64,000 bases of DNA, taken from positions 62,001 to 126,000 of the forward strand of contig JAOYTL010000013.1 in assembly GCA_025846845.1 (NCBI GenBank), written 5' to 3'. Positions 53,066 to 61,837 of this stretch are shown here, piece by piece. This DNA comes from Alloboseaceae bacterium BT-24-1 (GTDB lineage: Bacteria; Pseudomonadota; Alphaproteobacteria; Rhizobiales; Beijerinckiaceae). The first letter of the stretch is position 1, and the number at the start of each line of letters is the position of its first letter. The notes beneath the pieces were generated by a model, which ran no database searches, was not told the origin of the DNA, and saw nothing but the letters and a program-made list of their open reading frames with translations. Made by a program: the position numbers and the translations under genes.

Positions 53066-53986
53066 TCAACCGCGACCGGCAGCCGAGATGCCCGGGAAGA
53101 CACCGAGCTTCGCCACATGCTGGCGAACGAGTTCCTCGCCAAAGGTCGTCGGGCGCATGGCAGGCGCACGATCATGGATCGCGATACCGGCTCGCGCCCC
53201 GAAGATGCGCTTGCCGTAGCAGATCAAGCTCTCCAACGACTGCATCATGAACACGATCACGGGCAGGATATCGCGATAGATGCGCTCCGCCTCGGCCTCG
53301 TCACCAGCGACGAAGCTGTCATAGGCCCGGGTCGTGAAATCGATGATCTCAGGCGCGAGGATCATGCCGACGCAGCCGGCGCGCAGGTTCTCGATCAGCT
53401 CGAGCCCGCCGCGCCCGTTCATCACCGGCAGCCGGCCCTCGGTCGTCTCGATCAGTTGCCGGATCTCGGTCGCCGGCCCCTCGCCCTTCACCAGCGTGAT
53501 GTTGGGATGCTGCGCGACGAGGCTGCGGATGTCTTCCGCCGATAGGCCGCGGCCCATATAGGCGGGCGCATTCTGGATCGCGACCGGCAGGCCTGTGGCA
53601 TCCGCGACGCGGCCGAAGAAGCGGATGTATTCCCCCGCCGCGAAGCTGCCGACGATGGGCGGCTGCAGGATGACCCAATCGGCCTTCGCTGCTTGCGCGG
53701 CCCTGACCAGCTCTATCTGCTCGCCAACCGAGGTCCCGTAGATCGTGAAGCCGAGCGGCTTGCGACCGCCGACATCCTCGGAGGTCCATTCCATCACCGT
53801 ACGCCGCTCGGGCACGGTCAATTTGGAGACCTCAGTCGCGAGGCCCAGCGCCGCGATGCCGTGGGCGCCGTGTTCGAGACAGAGCTCGACCTGCCGGCGC
53901 ATCGCCTGCCGGTCGAGGCGCTCTTGCGCGTCGAACAGCGCGTAGAGGATCGCGTGGATGCCGGTGAATGCGGTCGGTGTGGTCAT
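53066..53986 (-). CDS. DapA-family aldolase/synthase with altered active site
   Basis: 306 residues from ATG 53984-53986. The Schiff-base Lys is in ITLVKGEGP. The usual YNxP motif reads IQNAPAY, so the catalytic Tyr position is Gln, and the GTTGE motif reads GLATEV. It is therefore not a lysine-pathway DapA. Members act as aldolases or dehydratases on 2-keto acids. Divergent from the GntR gene, whose operator dyad (54011-54023) lies between them. It may act in the aromatic or TTT-linked pathway. Confidence 0.88.
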   Translation of the reverse strand: MTTPTAFTGIHAILYALFDAQERLDRQAMRRQVELCLEHGAHGIAALGLATEVSKLTVPERRTVMEWTSEDVGGRKPLGFTIYGTSVGEQIELVRAAQAAKADWVILQPPIVGSFAAGEYIRFFGRVADATGLPVAIQNAPAYMGRGLSAEDIRSLVAQHPNITLVKGEGPATEIRQLIETTEGRLPVMNGRGGLELIENLRAGCVGMILAPEIIDFTTRAYDSFVAGDEAEAERIYRDILPVIVFMMQSLESLICYGKRIFGARAGIAIHDRAPAMRPTTFGEELVRQHVAKLGVFPGISAAGRG

Positions 53987-54010
53987 GATCGCGCCTCGCT
54001 TCAATAGTCA

Positions 54011-54023
54011 GATGTTAAACATC
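54011..54023. promoter_or_regulatory. candidate GntR operator
   Basis: GATGTT-A-AACATC, a perfect dyad between the DapA-like gene and the GntR gene, 25 bases from the DapA-like start. FadR-type regulators use such short palindromes. It could control both directions. Confidence 0.55.
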
Positions 54024-54086
54024 AGATGAATGCTTGCGCGCAAGCCCCGGACGTGACAATTTCCCGCCACGGGAGGCGGACAAGGC

Positions 54087-54833
54087 ATGCAGCGCGGCAG
54101 CAAGCCAGGAAAGATCGGCGCGATGGTTTCGGCACTCGGGGCCGCGATCGTGCGTGGCGAGATCGCGTCGGGAACCGTGCTGCCGGCCGAGCCCGAGCTG
54201 GCCGAGCGCTATGGCGTCGGCCGCAGCGTCGTCCGCGAAGCCGTGAAGACCCTCGTCGCCAAGGGCCTGCTCACCGTGCGCCCGCGCCACGGCACGCAGG
54301 TCCGCCCTCAGCACGACTGGACATTGCTCGACCGCGAGGTGCTCGGCTGGATGCGCGGCGCGGACGGGCTCGATCGCGACCTGCTGCTCGCTCTGGAGGA
54401 GACGCGTGAGATCATCGAGCCGGAAGCCGCCGCGCTCGCCGCCATCCGCGCCACACCCGAGGACCTCGCCCGCATCCGCGCGGCGCTCGCCGCGATGGAG
54501 GCCGATCAGGACGATCCGCAGGCCGCTATCGCCGCCGACAAAAGCTTCCACCTCGCGATCCTCGACGCCACCAACAACCCGATCCTGCGCAGTTTTCGCG
54601 GCGCGATCGACACGATCCTGAGCGCGATGTTCGACTTCACCGTCGACGTCTTCGCCGGGAACCTCGCCAACCACGCCGCTGTCGTCGACGCGATTGCCGC
54701 CGGCCAGCCCGAACAGGCCCGCCAGGCGATGCGGCAGGTGCTCGGCTACACGCGCGGCCACATGCTTTCCAGTTCCGCCCTCGCGGATGGAATCAGCCCC
54801 AAAAAGAAAATCGTCTCGGGAGAAACACCATGA
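54087..54833 (+). CDS. GntR family regulator, FadR (FCD) type
   Basis: 248 residues. The N-terminal winged helix is LPAEPELAERYGVGRSVVRE with AVKTLVAKGLLTVRPRHGT. The helical FCD effector domain fills the rest, with the metal/carboxylate pocket near ADKSFHLAIL and NHAAVVDAIAAG. The start is ATG 54087. It overlaps tctC by four bases and is thus in one operon with the tripartite transporter. The effector is probably a carboxylate taken up by it. Confidence 0.93.
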   Translation: MQRGSKPGKIGAMVSALGAAIVRGEIASGTVLPAEPELAERYGVGRSVVREAVKTLVAKGLLTVRPRHGTQVRPQHDWTLLDREVLGWMRGADGLDRDLLLALEETREIIEPEAAALAAIRATPEDLARIRAALAAMEADQDDPQAAIAADKSFHLAILDATNNPILRSFRGAIDTILSAMFDFTVDVFAGNLANHAAVVDAIAAGQPEQARQAMRQVLGYTRGHMLSSSALADGISPKKKIVSGETP

Positions 54834-55798
54834 AACTCGCAAAACTGCTGCTCGCCGCCGCCGTCGCGGCGGTGTCGCTGCCCGCCTCGGCAGCCTGGCC
54901 CGAGCGGCCGATCACCCTGGTAGTGCCCTGGGCCGCCGGCGGCGGCACCGACGCCGTCGCGCGCATCCTCGCAGCCGGGCTGGAGAAGGAACTCGGCAAG
55001 CCGGTGAACGTCGTCAACCGCACCGGCGGTGGCGGCGTGGTCGGTCATACCGAGATCGTCAACGCCAAGCCGGACGGCTACACGATCGGCCTTGCGACCG
55101 CTGAGGTGACGACCTTTTACTGGTCGAACACCGCGCCCTTCACCTATGAGAAGCTGACGCCGATCGCGCTGGTGAACTTCGATTCCGCCGCCTTCAATGT
55201 CGCGGCGAACTCGCCCTGGGCCGATCTGCGCGCCGCGCTCGACGACATCAAGAAGCAGCCGGTCGGCAAGTACAAGCTCTCCTGCATGGGCGCGGGCGCG
55301 GCCTACCACCTCGCCTTCGCCGGCCTGATGCAGCTCGAAGGCATCGATCCCAAGGCGGTCGTCGTGGTGCCGAGCCAGGGCGCGGCGCCCGGTTTCCAGG
55401 AACTGGCGTCCGGCGGCGTCCAGATCGTCCCCTCCTCCCTGCCGGAGGGCAAGCCGATGTTCGATGCCGGCCGCGTCAAGTCGCTGGCGGTGATGTCGAA
55501 GGAGAAGATCGGCGCCTTCCCGAGCGTGCCGACCGTCAAGGACGCGATCGGCAAGGAGTATGAGGGCGGCACCTGGCGCGGCCTCGCCGCTCCAGCCGGC
55601 CTGCCGGCTGACGTGACAGCCCGCCTCGTCGAGGCGACAGAGAAGGTCGCGAACTCCGAGGCCTACAAGTCCTTCCTCGCCGAGCGCGGCTTCGGCTACG
55701 CCTTCGCCAAGGGCCCGGCCTTCGGCACCTTCCTCGCGACGCAGCACAAGAACAACGGCGAGGTCATGGGCGCGCTCGGCCTGCGCCTGCGTCAGTAG
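54830..55798 (+). CDS. tctC: tripartite tricarboxylate transporter binding protein TctC
   Basis: 322 residues. Signal peptide MKLAKLLLAAAVAAVSLPAS. Bug fold with WPERPITLVVPWAAGGGTDA, NRTGGGGVVGHTEIVNAKPD and LASGGVQIVPSSLPEG. It is the periplasmic receptor of the TctCBA system. It is coupled to the GntR gene and followed by tctB after 72 bases. Confidence 0.94.
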   Translation: MKLAKLLLAAAVAAVSLPASAAWPERPITLVVPWAAGGGTDAVARILAAGLEKELGKPVNVVNRTGGGGVVGHTEIVNAKPDGYTIGLATAEVTTFYWSNTAPFTYEKLTPIALVNFDSAAFNVAANSPWADLRAALDDIKKQPVGKYKLSCMGAGAAYHLAFAGLMQLEGIDPKAVVVVPSQGAAPGFQELASGGVQIVPSSLPEGKPMFDAGRVKSLAVMSKEKIGAFPSVPTVKDAIGKEYEGGTWRGLAAPAGLPADVTARLVEATEKVANSEAYKSFLAERGFGYAFAKGPAFGTFLATQHKNNGEVMGALGLRLRQ

Positions 55799-55870
55799 TC
55801 CATCGGCCTTCGCAGGATCAGGGCGCGGCGTCCTTCGCCGCGCTCACCCCTTTCGCACACCGAGCTCGTC

Positions 55871-56344
55871 ATGAAGTTCAACGATCTCTTCGGAGGCCTC
55901 GTCTTCCTTGCCCTGTCGGGCCTGGTCGCGATTGCCTCCTGGAACCTGCCGAACCCGTCGCAGCAGCCGCTCGGTCCCTCGGCCTTTCCGCTGATCCTGT
56001 CCGGTCTGCTGGCTCTCTGCGCCGCGATCCTCGCGATCAACGGCGCCCGCACGACGCAGGCCGGCCCATGGATCGGCCTTGCGGACTGGGCCCGCAGCGG
56101 TAGTGCGCTAGCGCGCCTGCTGCTCGTTCCGGCAGCCGTGATCTTTTACATGCTCTTCGCCGAGACGCTCGGCTTCCTGATCTGCGCGCCGCTGATCCTC
56201 ATCGTCCTCTTCCTGGCCGGCGGCGCCAGGCCCTTGCATGCGATCGGGCTCTCGCTCGCCGCCGCGCTCGTCATCCACTCGATCTTCTATCTGGCCCTCG
56301 GCGTGCAATTGCCCTGGGGCCCGCTCGAACCGTTCCGCTGGTAG
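55871..56344 (+). CDS. tctB: tripartite tricarboxylate transporter small membrane subunit TctB
   Basis: 157 residues with four membrane helices, the first LFGGLVFLALSGLVAIASWN and the last ALVIHSIFYLALGVQLPWGP. It fits the TctB family in length and topology. It lies five bases before tctA. Confidence 0.92.
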   Translation: MKFNDLFGGLVFLALSGLVAIASWNLPNPSQQPLGPSAFPLILSGLLALCAAILAINGARTTQAGPWIGLADWARSGSALARLLLVPAAVIFYMLFAETLGFLICAPLILIVLFLAGGARPLHAIGLSLAAALVIHSIFYLALGVQLPWGPLEPFRW

Positions 56345-56349
56345 CCATC

Positions 56350-57855
56350 ATGCTCGACGCTTATGTCACCGCGCTGGGGATGGTGCTCGATCCCTATGTG
56401 CTCTTCGTCATCACCGCCTCAGCGGTCTACGGCCTCGTCGTCGGCTGTATCCCTGGCCTCTCGGCGACGATGGCAACGGCGCTGCTGGTACCGCTGACCT
56501 TCTTCATGCCGCCGGTGCCGGCGATCGCCGCGATCGTCACCACTTCGACCATGGCGATCTTCTCCGGTGATATTCCGGGCTGCCTCCTGCGCATCCCCGG
56601 CACGCCGGCCTCAGCCGCCTATGTCGACGATTCCTACCAGATGACGCTGAAGGGCAAGCCGGAACTGGCGCTCGGCATCGGCCTCTGGTTCTCGGTTTTG
56701 GGTGGCCTGTTCGGCACGGCGGTGATGATGGTGGCCTCGCCGGCCATCGCCGATTTCGCGCTCGGCTTCGGCTCGGTCGAGTTCTTCTGGATCGTCATGC
56801 TCGGCTTGGGCGGCGCCGTCTTCATCGGCTCCTCGACGCCGCTGAAAGCCTGCATCTCGCTTCTGATCGGCCTGCTGATCGCGATGATCGGCATGAACAA
56901 CCCGGCCGGCCAGCCTCGCTTCACCTTCGAGTCCACCGAGATGCTCGGCGGCGTCTCGCTGATCCCGATGATGGTCGGCATGTTCGCCTGCTCGGAGGTG
57001 ATGCGGCACATGGTCTCCGGCGGCAGCGCCCCGCATGCCGTGGTCCAGAAGATCGGGCCGATCTTCGCCAACATGTGGCGGTTGACCAAGCAATACCCCT
57101 GGCAGCTCATCCGCGGCAGTGCGCTCGGCACCATCATCGGCATCCAGCCCGGCAGCGGCGCCGACATGGCGGCGTGGATGTCCTATGCGATGAGCAAGCG
57201 CTTCTCGAAGGAGCCGGAGAAGTTCGGCACCGGCCATCCCGAAGGCCTGATTGAGGCCGGCGCCTCCAACAACTCCTCGCTGGCGGGCGCCTGGATCCCC
57301 GCTCTGGTCTTCGGCATTCCCGGCGACTCGATCACGGCGATCGCCATCGGCGTGCTGATGATGAAGAACATGGCGCCGGGGCCGACGATCTTCGTCAACA
57401 ACCCCGAGAACGTCTATGCGGTCTTCCTGGTCTTCGTCATCGCCAACCTCATGATGCTGCCGCTCGGCTGGGCGATCATCAAGGTCGCCACGCGCGTGCT
57501 CTCGGTTCCGCGGCGCGTGCTGATGCCGATCATCCTGCTCTTCGCTATCGTCGGCTCCTACGCGATCAACAATTCACTGTTCGATGTCGGCGTCATGCTC
57601 GCCTTCGGCGTGCTGGCCTTCGTGCTCGAGGAGAACGACTTCCCGGTCGCGCCGGTGATCCTCGGCGTCGTGCTCGGGCCGCTGCTGGAAGAGTACTTCA
57701 TCAACTCGATGATCAAGTCTGACGGCAGGCTGATCGGCCTGGTCGACCGGCCGATCGCCGCCGTCCTCGCCGCGATCACCATCGGTATCATCGGCTGGAC
57801 GGTCATCGCCTCGCTGCGGGGTGGCAAGCCGAGCAAGCAGCCCGCACAAGGCTGA
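56350..57855 (+). CDS. tctA: tripartite tricarboxylate transporter large membrane subunit TctA
   Basis: 501 residues with about 11 membrane helices. The family signatures GCIPGLSATMATALLVPLTF near residue 37 and IGIQPGSGADMAAWMSYAMS near residue 260 are present; GIPGDSITAIAIGVLMMKN follows. It is the secondary transport channel of the system, driven by ion gradients. Last gene of the GntR-tctCBA operon, convergent with the liv-linked operon. Confidence 0.95.
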   Translation: MLDAYVTALGMVLDPYVLFVITASAVYGLVVGCIPGLSATMATALLVPLTFFMPPVPAIAAIVTTSTMAIFSGDIPGCLLRIPGTPASAAYVDDSYQMTLKGKPELALGIGLWFSVLGGLFGTAVMMVASPAIADFALGFGSVEFFWIVMLGLGGAVFIGSSTPLKACISLLIGLLIAMIGMNNPAGQPRFTFESTEMLGGVSLIPMMVGMFACSEVMRHMVSGGSAPHAVVQKIGPIFANMWRLTKQYPWQLIRGSALGTIIGIQPGSGADMAAWMSYAMSKRFSKEPEKFGTGHPEGLIEAGASNNSSLAGAWIPALVFGIPGDSITAIAIGVLMMKNMAPGPTIFVNNPENVYAVFLVFVIANLMMLPLGWAIIKVATRVLSVPRRVLMPIILLFAIVGSYAINNSLFDVGVMLAFGVLAFVLEENDFPVAPVILGVVLGPLLEEYFINSMIKSDGRLIGLVDRPIAAVLAAITIGIIGWTVIASLRGGKPSKQPAQG

Positions 57856-57888
57856 AGCAGCACGGGCTAGGGCCGCTCAGCCTACCTC

Positions 57889-58572
57889 TCACCTGGCGGC
57901 CGTGAGGTAGGCCCACATCCGCTCCAGGATGGCGCCGGACCAGGTCGCGCGCTGTGCGGCCTCGGCCTCGCCCAAGACCACGCCGGCCTCGGCGATACCG
58001 GCCGCCCTCGCCTCGAACTCGACGCGTGCCGCATCTTCCAGATACCAGGTCAGCACGACGGCCTCCTCCAGGCTTCCGCCCGCCGTCACCGCGCCGTTGC
58101 CGCGCATGACGATGGCGCGGGCCGCGCCCATCTGCTCGGCAAGGGCCGCAGCCTGATCGTCATTGCGCAGTAGTTGCGGATCGTCCCAGAGCGGCGGGCA
58201 CGGCGCGAAATAGCTGCCGAAGCCATGCCGCGGCTGCGGCGTGATCCGGGCCGTGCCGAGCGTCATCACTCGTTGCGGCATCGAGCGCACGACACCGCCA
58301 ACCTCAGGCCGCCGCCGATAGATCTCGCGATGGATGCGGACTTCGCCAAGCACGCCGTCCGGCAGCGGCCCATCGATGGGAACGACGCTGCAGGCATCTT
58401 CATCCGCGACGAGCCCGAGAGGCTTTGCCGGCGAGACCAGGAAATGGCCCTCGTCGAGGCGCAAGGAGCAATGGCCATAGGCGTGGACGAGGCCATGGCG
58501 CGCCAGAGCGCGCCCGGCCTGCCGGACCAGCTCTTCCTGGGCGGCGCTCGGCCGCGGCGATGTCGGGCTCAC
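57889..58572 (-). CDS. class II aldolase/adducin-like protein without zinc histidines
   Basis: 227 residues from GTG 58570-58572, overlapping the upstream dioxygenase stop (GTGA). The fold is shown by LVHAYGHCSLRLDEGHFLVS, IHREIYRRRPEVGGVV and YLEDAARVEFEA. The HxH zinc pair after GGVV reads RSMPQR, and the usual RGHG reads RGNG, so all three metal His are missing. It may be a non-metal subfamily, a decarboxylase or a regulatory partner. Last gene of the liv-VOC operon. Confidence 0.85.
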   Translation of the reverse strand: MSPTSPRPSAAQEELVRQAGRALARHGLVHAYGHCSLRLDEGHFLVSPAKPLGLVADEDACSVVPIDGPLPDGVLGEVRIHREIYRRRPEVGGVVRSMPQRVMTLGTARITPQPRHGFGSYFAPCPPLWDDPQLLRNDDQAAALAEQMGAARAIVMRGNGAVTAGGSLEEAVVLTWYLEDAARVEFEARAAGIAEAGVVLGEAEAAQRATWSGAILERMWAYLTAAR

Positions 58573-59426
58573 TTGTTGAATTCGGCGATGTTGGGCTTGG
58601 CGCCCCATTTGCAGAAGCCCTTCGGCTCGAACATGTACTGGCGCTCGCGCCAGAGCAGCTCGTCGGCGATCTCGCGCACGCCGCTGGAATACTCGAAGAC
58701 CATGCCGTCCGGCCCCTCGAAATAGAGGAACTTGGCCGAGGAGGTCGGATGCCGGCCGGGACCGAAGACCATACGCACCTGCCGGTCCTTCAGGAACTGG
58801 TGCGAGCGCATGATGTCGTCGCCGGTCTCGACCTGGTGGTTGATGTGCTGGATGCCGGGCTTGGGCGAGGGGAAGAGCGCGATGGTGTGATGCACCTCGT
58901 CGATGCGCAGCAGCGGCGCATCGCCGATCCGGTCGGAGACCTGGGCATTGGTGACCTTGGTCCAGAACGCCTCGTCGCGGGCAAGATCGCTGGAGCAGAT
59001 CCCGACATGGCTGAAGCCTGTGATGCCGGCATCGCGCGCGCCGTGATAGCGCCGCCCGCTATAGCCCGGCCGCCAGGCGAGCTCGATCGGATTGCCGGTC
59101 GGATCGCGGAAGGCGATGAAATCGTGGACCTTGCGCAGCGCCGCCTCGGAAGCTGTGCCGCGCCGGACCGGATGGCCGAGCGCTTCGAGCTGCACCGCGG
59201 CCTCGTCGAGATGGAACTGCTCCTCGACCTCGAAGCACACGATCTGGTCGCCCGGATCGCCCTCGAAATAGCAGAGCGTATGCTCGCGCTCGTCCGACTT
59301 GAAATAGACCGAGCCCTTGGCTCGCTCGGCAACGTCGAGGCCGAGATACTCGGTGGCGAAATGGGTCGCGCCCTCGAGATCGCGAGTCCCGAGCCGGACA
59401 TAGGAGACATCGGCAAGCTTGATCAT
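58569..59426 (-). CDS. extradiol dioxygenase-like VOC protein with intact triad
   Basis: 285 residues from ATG 59424-59426. Two VOC modules. Probable iron ligands are His in ITGFSHVGI, His in IQHINHQVE and Glu in VFEYSSGV, the 2-His-1-Glu set of type I extradiol dioxygenases. It would open a catechol-type ring. Paralogue of the neighbour at 59467-60324, with a 40-base gap, and coupled to the aldolase-like gene. Confidence 0.9.
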   Translation of the reverse strand: MIKLADVSYVRLGTRDLEGATHFATEYLGLDVAERAKGSVYFKSDEREHTLCYFEGDPGDQIVCFEVEEQFHLDEAAVQLEALGHPVRRGTASEAALRKVHDFIAFRDPTGNPIELAWRPGYSGRRYHGARDAGITGFSHVGICSSDLARDEAFWTKVTNAQVSDRIGDAPLLRIDEVHHTIALFPSPKPGIQHINHQVETGDDIMRSHQFLKDRQVRMVFGPGRHPTSSAKFLYFEGPDGMVFEYSSGVREIADELLWRERQYMFEPKGFCKWGAKPNIAEFNK

Positions 59427-59466
59427 GGTCGCTCCTTCCTGCCGGTTCGAAACCGGCGAAGACGCT

Positions 59467-60324
59467 TCAGCGATATTCGGGAACTTGCGTGTCGCTGCCC
59501 CAGGCGCAGAAGGACTCGCGCTTGCGCGGGAACTGCCGGGCCCGCCGCGGCGTGGCGAGCCGCTCGCCCTCGGCGACATAGGAGAAGTTGACGCCGTCGG
59601 GACCGGCAAAGCTCAGGAAGAGCTGCTGCGAGGCGGTGCGCCGGCCGGGCCCGTCGACGATGCGGGCCTGGGCGCCGCGCAAATGATAGGCGTTCTGCAT
59701 GACGAGATCGACATCCTCGACGCCGAACTCGATGGAGAGGATGCCCTTCGCCTGCGACGGATGCACGGCGATGCGATGATGTGCCTCGTCGAAGCGGATA
59801 TAGGCGGCCTCGCCGACCCAGTCGCTGACCTTGCCACCCAAGAGCTTGGTCCAGACCTGCTGGTCCGAGGCATCGGGCGCACCGCGCAGCGCGATCGCCT
59901 CCAGCCCGGTGATGCCGGCATCGCGCGGGCCGTGATAGCGCCAGCCCGATTCCAGCGGCCTGACCACCAGTTCGATGTCGTAGCCGCCGGCCATCCGGAA
60001 CGAGACGAACTGCCGGACCTTTCTGATGGCGCAGGCTTCGGCATCGCCGCGCGTCACCGTGAAGCCCGCGCCCTGCAGCACCTTCTCGGCATGAACCAGT
60101 GCATCGGGATCGCGGACCTCGAAGCCGATCGCCTGGCCGGCATCGAGCCCGTCGACATAGACCAGCGTGTGGTCGCGATAGTCCGAGCGGAAATAGGCGG
60201 CGGTGTCGGTGCGGTCGACCAGTTGCAGGCCGAGGATGCGGGAGGCGAAATCGGCCGCGCCTTTCAGGTCGGCGGTGCCGAGCCGGACATAGCGCAATTG
60301 CTCGATGGTGATCGTGTCGCTCAT
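59467..60324 (-). CDS. VOC protein, dioxygenase paralogue without iron ligands
   Basis: 285 residues, the same length and two-module layout as its neighbour, aligning through RDAGITG, the VSD segment and DGPGRRTASQQLFL. At the three ligand positions it has Ala (ITGLEAIAL), Ser (ILSIEFGVE) and Ser (VNFSYVAEG) instead of His, His and Glu. A type I extradiol activity is therefore not expected; a binding, scaffold or other role is possible. Its ATG overlaps the livF side by four bases. Confidence 0.88.
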   Translation of the reverse strand: MSDTITIEQLRYVRLGTADLKGAADFASRILGLQLVDRTDTAAYFRSDYRDHTLVYVDGLDAGQAIGFEVRDPDALVHAEKVLQGAGFTVTRGDAEACAIRKVRQFVSFRMAGGYDIELVVRPLESGWRYHGPRDAGITGLEAIALRGAPDASDQQVWTKLLGGKVSDWVGEAAYIRFDEAHHRIAVHPSQAKGILSIEFGVEDVDLVMQNAYHLRGAQARIVDGPGRRTASQQLFLSFAGPDGVNFSYVAEGERLATPRRARQFPRKRESFCAWGSDTQVPEYR

Positions 60325-61067
60325 AGCCCGAGATGCTCTTTCTGAAGGTCCTTGTCAGCCAACAGCGTCGCCGACGGCCCGTCGAAGACGACGCGGCCAT
60401 GGTCCAGGACCAGCGCCCGTTCGGCCAACTTCAGCGCCATGGCGAGGTTCTGCTCGGCGATCAGCAGGGTATAGCCTTCGCCGCGCAACCGCCCGACAGT
60501 GCCAATGATGACCTCTTCGATGGCGCGAGGCGAGAGGCCTTCGCTCGGCTCGTCGAGCACGATCAGGTCGGCCTGCGTCAGCAAAGCGCGCGCGATCGCG
60601 AGCAATTGCCGCTCGCCGCCGCTGAGCGCGCCGCTGGAGAAGGAGCGCCGTTCGGCGAGGCGCGGGAAATCCTCGTAGATGCGCTCCTTGACCCAGCGCC
60701 GGTTCGCCTGCTTGCGCGACCAGAGCGCGGCCATGGTCAGGTTCTCGTCGACGGTGAGGTTGGCGTAGACGCCGCGCCCCTGCGGCACCAGGGCGACGCC
60801 GAGCCGGGCGATGCGGTGCCCCGGCCAGCCGGCGACCTCCTGCCCCTTGATCGCGATGCGGCCGGAGATTTGCGGTTCAAGCCCGAATAGCGCCGAGCAG
60901 AGGGTGCTCTTGCCGGCGCCGTTGCGGCCGAGCAATGCAACCGCTTCGCCCTGCGCCAGCGAGAAATCGACGCCGTGCAGGACGCGCACGCCATCATAGC
61001 CGGCATCGAGCCCGGCGACGTCGAGATAGGTGGCGGAGGCCGACTGTTGCTGTGCTTGCGCGGACAT
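60321..61067 (-). CDS. livF: branched-chain amino acid type ABC transporter ATPase LivF
   Basis: 248 residues from ATG 61065-61067, next to a GTG at 61070. Walker A GRNGAGKST, signature LSGGERQ, Walker B LIVLDEPSEGLS and H-loop ending LLIAEQN are complete. The short Liv type without extra domain. It overlaps livG upstream and the iron-ligand-lacking VOC gene downstream, so transporter and enzyme genes are translationally linked. Confidence 0.95.
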   Translation of the reverse strand: MSAQAQQQSASATYLDVAGLDAGYDGVRVLHGVDFSLAQGEAVALLGRNGAGKSTLCSALFGLEPQISGRIAIKGQEVAGWPGHRIARLGVALVPQGRGVYANLTVDENLTMAALWSRKQANRRWVKERIYEDFPRLAERRSFSSGALSGGERQLLAIARALLTQADLIVLDEPSEGLSPRAIEEVIIGTVGRLRGEGYTLLIAEQNLAMALKLAERALVLDHGRVVFDGPSATLLADKDLQKEHLGL

Positions 61068-61837
61068 CACGCGGCCTCCCCTAGCGACGCGCCGAGATAG
61101 GCGGCCTGCGCGCCCTCATGCGCCTTGATCGCATCCGGTGTGTCGCAGGCGATCAGCCGGCCGAGATCGAGCACGGCGACGCGATCGCAGACACCGAAGA
61201 CGATATCGAGATCATGCGCGATCAGGATGGTCGAGAGGTCCTCGCCGAGCGTGCGCACGACCTCGATCAGGTGCTCGCCCTCGGCGCGGGATAGACCTGC
61301 CGTGGGCTCGTCGAGCAGAAGAACGCGCGGGCGCATCGCCAGCGAGACCAGCACGTCGACGATGCGCTGCTCGCCATAGGAGAGGCCTGAGACCAGCAGC
61401 TCGGCGCGCTCGCGGAGCTGGGCGCGTGTCAGCAACTCATCGGCGGCCTCGTCCGCTGCCGCAACCGCCTTGCGGCTGCCGAACCAGCCATAGCCATCGC
61501 CGGACCGAGAGCGTGCGGCAAGCGCGAGGTTCTCACGGACACTCAGCTCCGGGAAGGCCATGCTCTTCTGGAAGGTACGCACCAGCCCGGCGCGGACCCT
61601 GACATCGGGCTTTGCGGTGGTGATGTCCTCGCCGGCGAAGGCGACGCGGCCATGGTCGGGGATCAGGAAACCGGTGACGATGTTGAACAACGTCGTCTTG
61701 CCGGCGCCGTTCGGGCCGATCAGGCCGAGGCATTCGCCCTGGCCGAGCGTGACCGAGACGTCGCTCAACACCTTCAGCCCGCCGAAGGACTTGGCGACGC
61801 CCTCGATCGCGAGGGCAGGTACGGCGTTCGCGCTCAT
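61067..61837 (-). CDS. livG: branched-chain amino acid type ABC transporter ATPase LivG
   Basis: 256 residues from ATG 61835-61837. Walker A GPNGAGKTT, signature LSYGEQR (Liv-typical), Walker B VLLLDEPTAGLS and H-loop LIAHDLDIV. The C-terminal extension is of the LivG type. It overlaps livM by four bases. Confidence 0.95.
   Translation of the reverse strand: MSANAVPALAIEGVAKSFGGLKVLSDVSVTLGQGECLGLIGPNGAGKTTLFNIVTGFLIPDHGRVAFAGEDITTAKPDVRVRAGLVRTFQKSMAFPELSVRENLALAARSRSGDGYGWFGSRKAVAAADEAADELLTRAQLRERAELLVSGLSYGEQRIVDVLVSLAMRPRVLLLDEPTAGLSRAEGEHLIEVVRTLGEDLSTILIAHDLDIVFGVCDRVAVLDLGRLIACDTPDAIKAHEGAQAAYLGASLGEAA

Noticed and set aside
57881..57911. Hairpin CCTACCTC..GAGGTAGG at the convergent end of tctA and the aldolase-like gene
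   Set aside because: No T run on either strand, one bulge, and it overlaps the last codons of the aldolase-like gene, so a terminator call is not supported.
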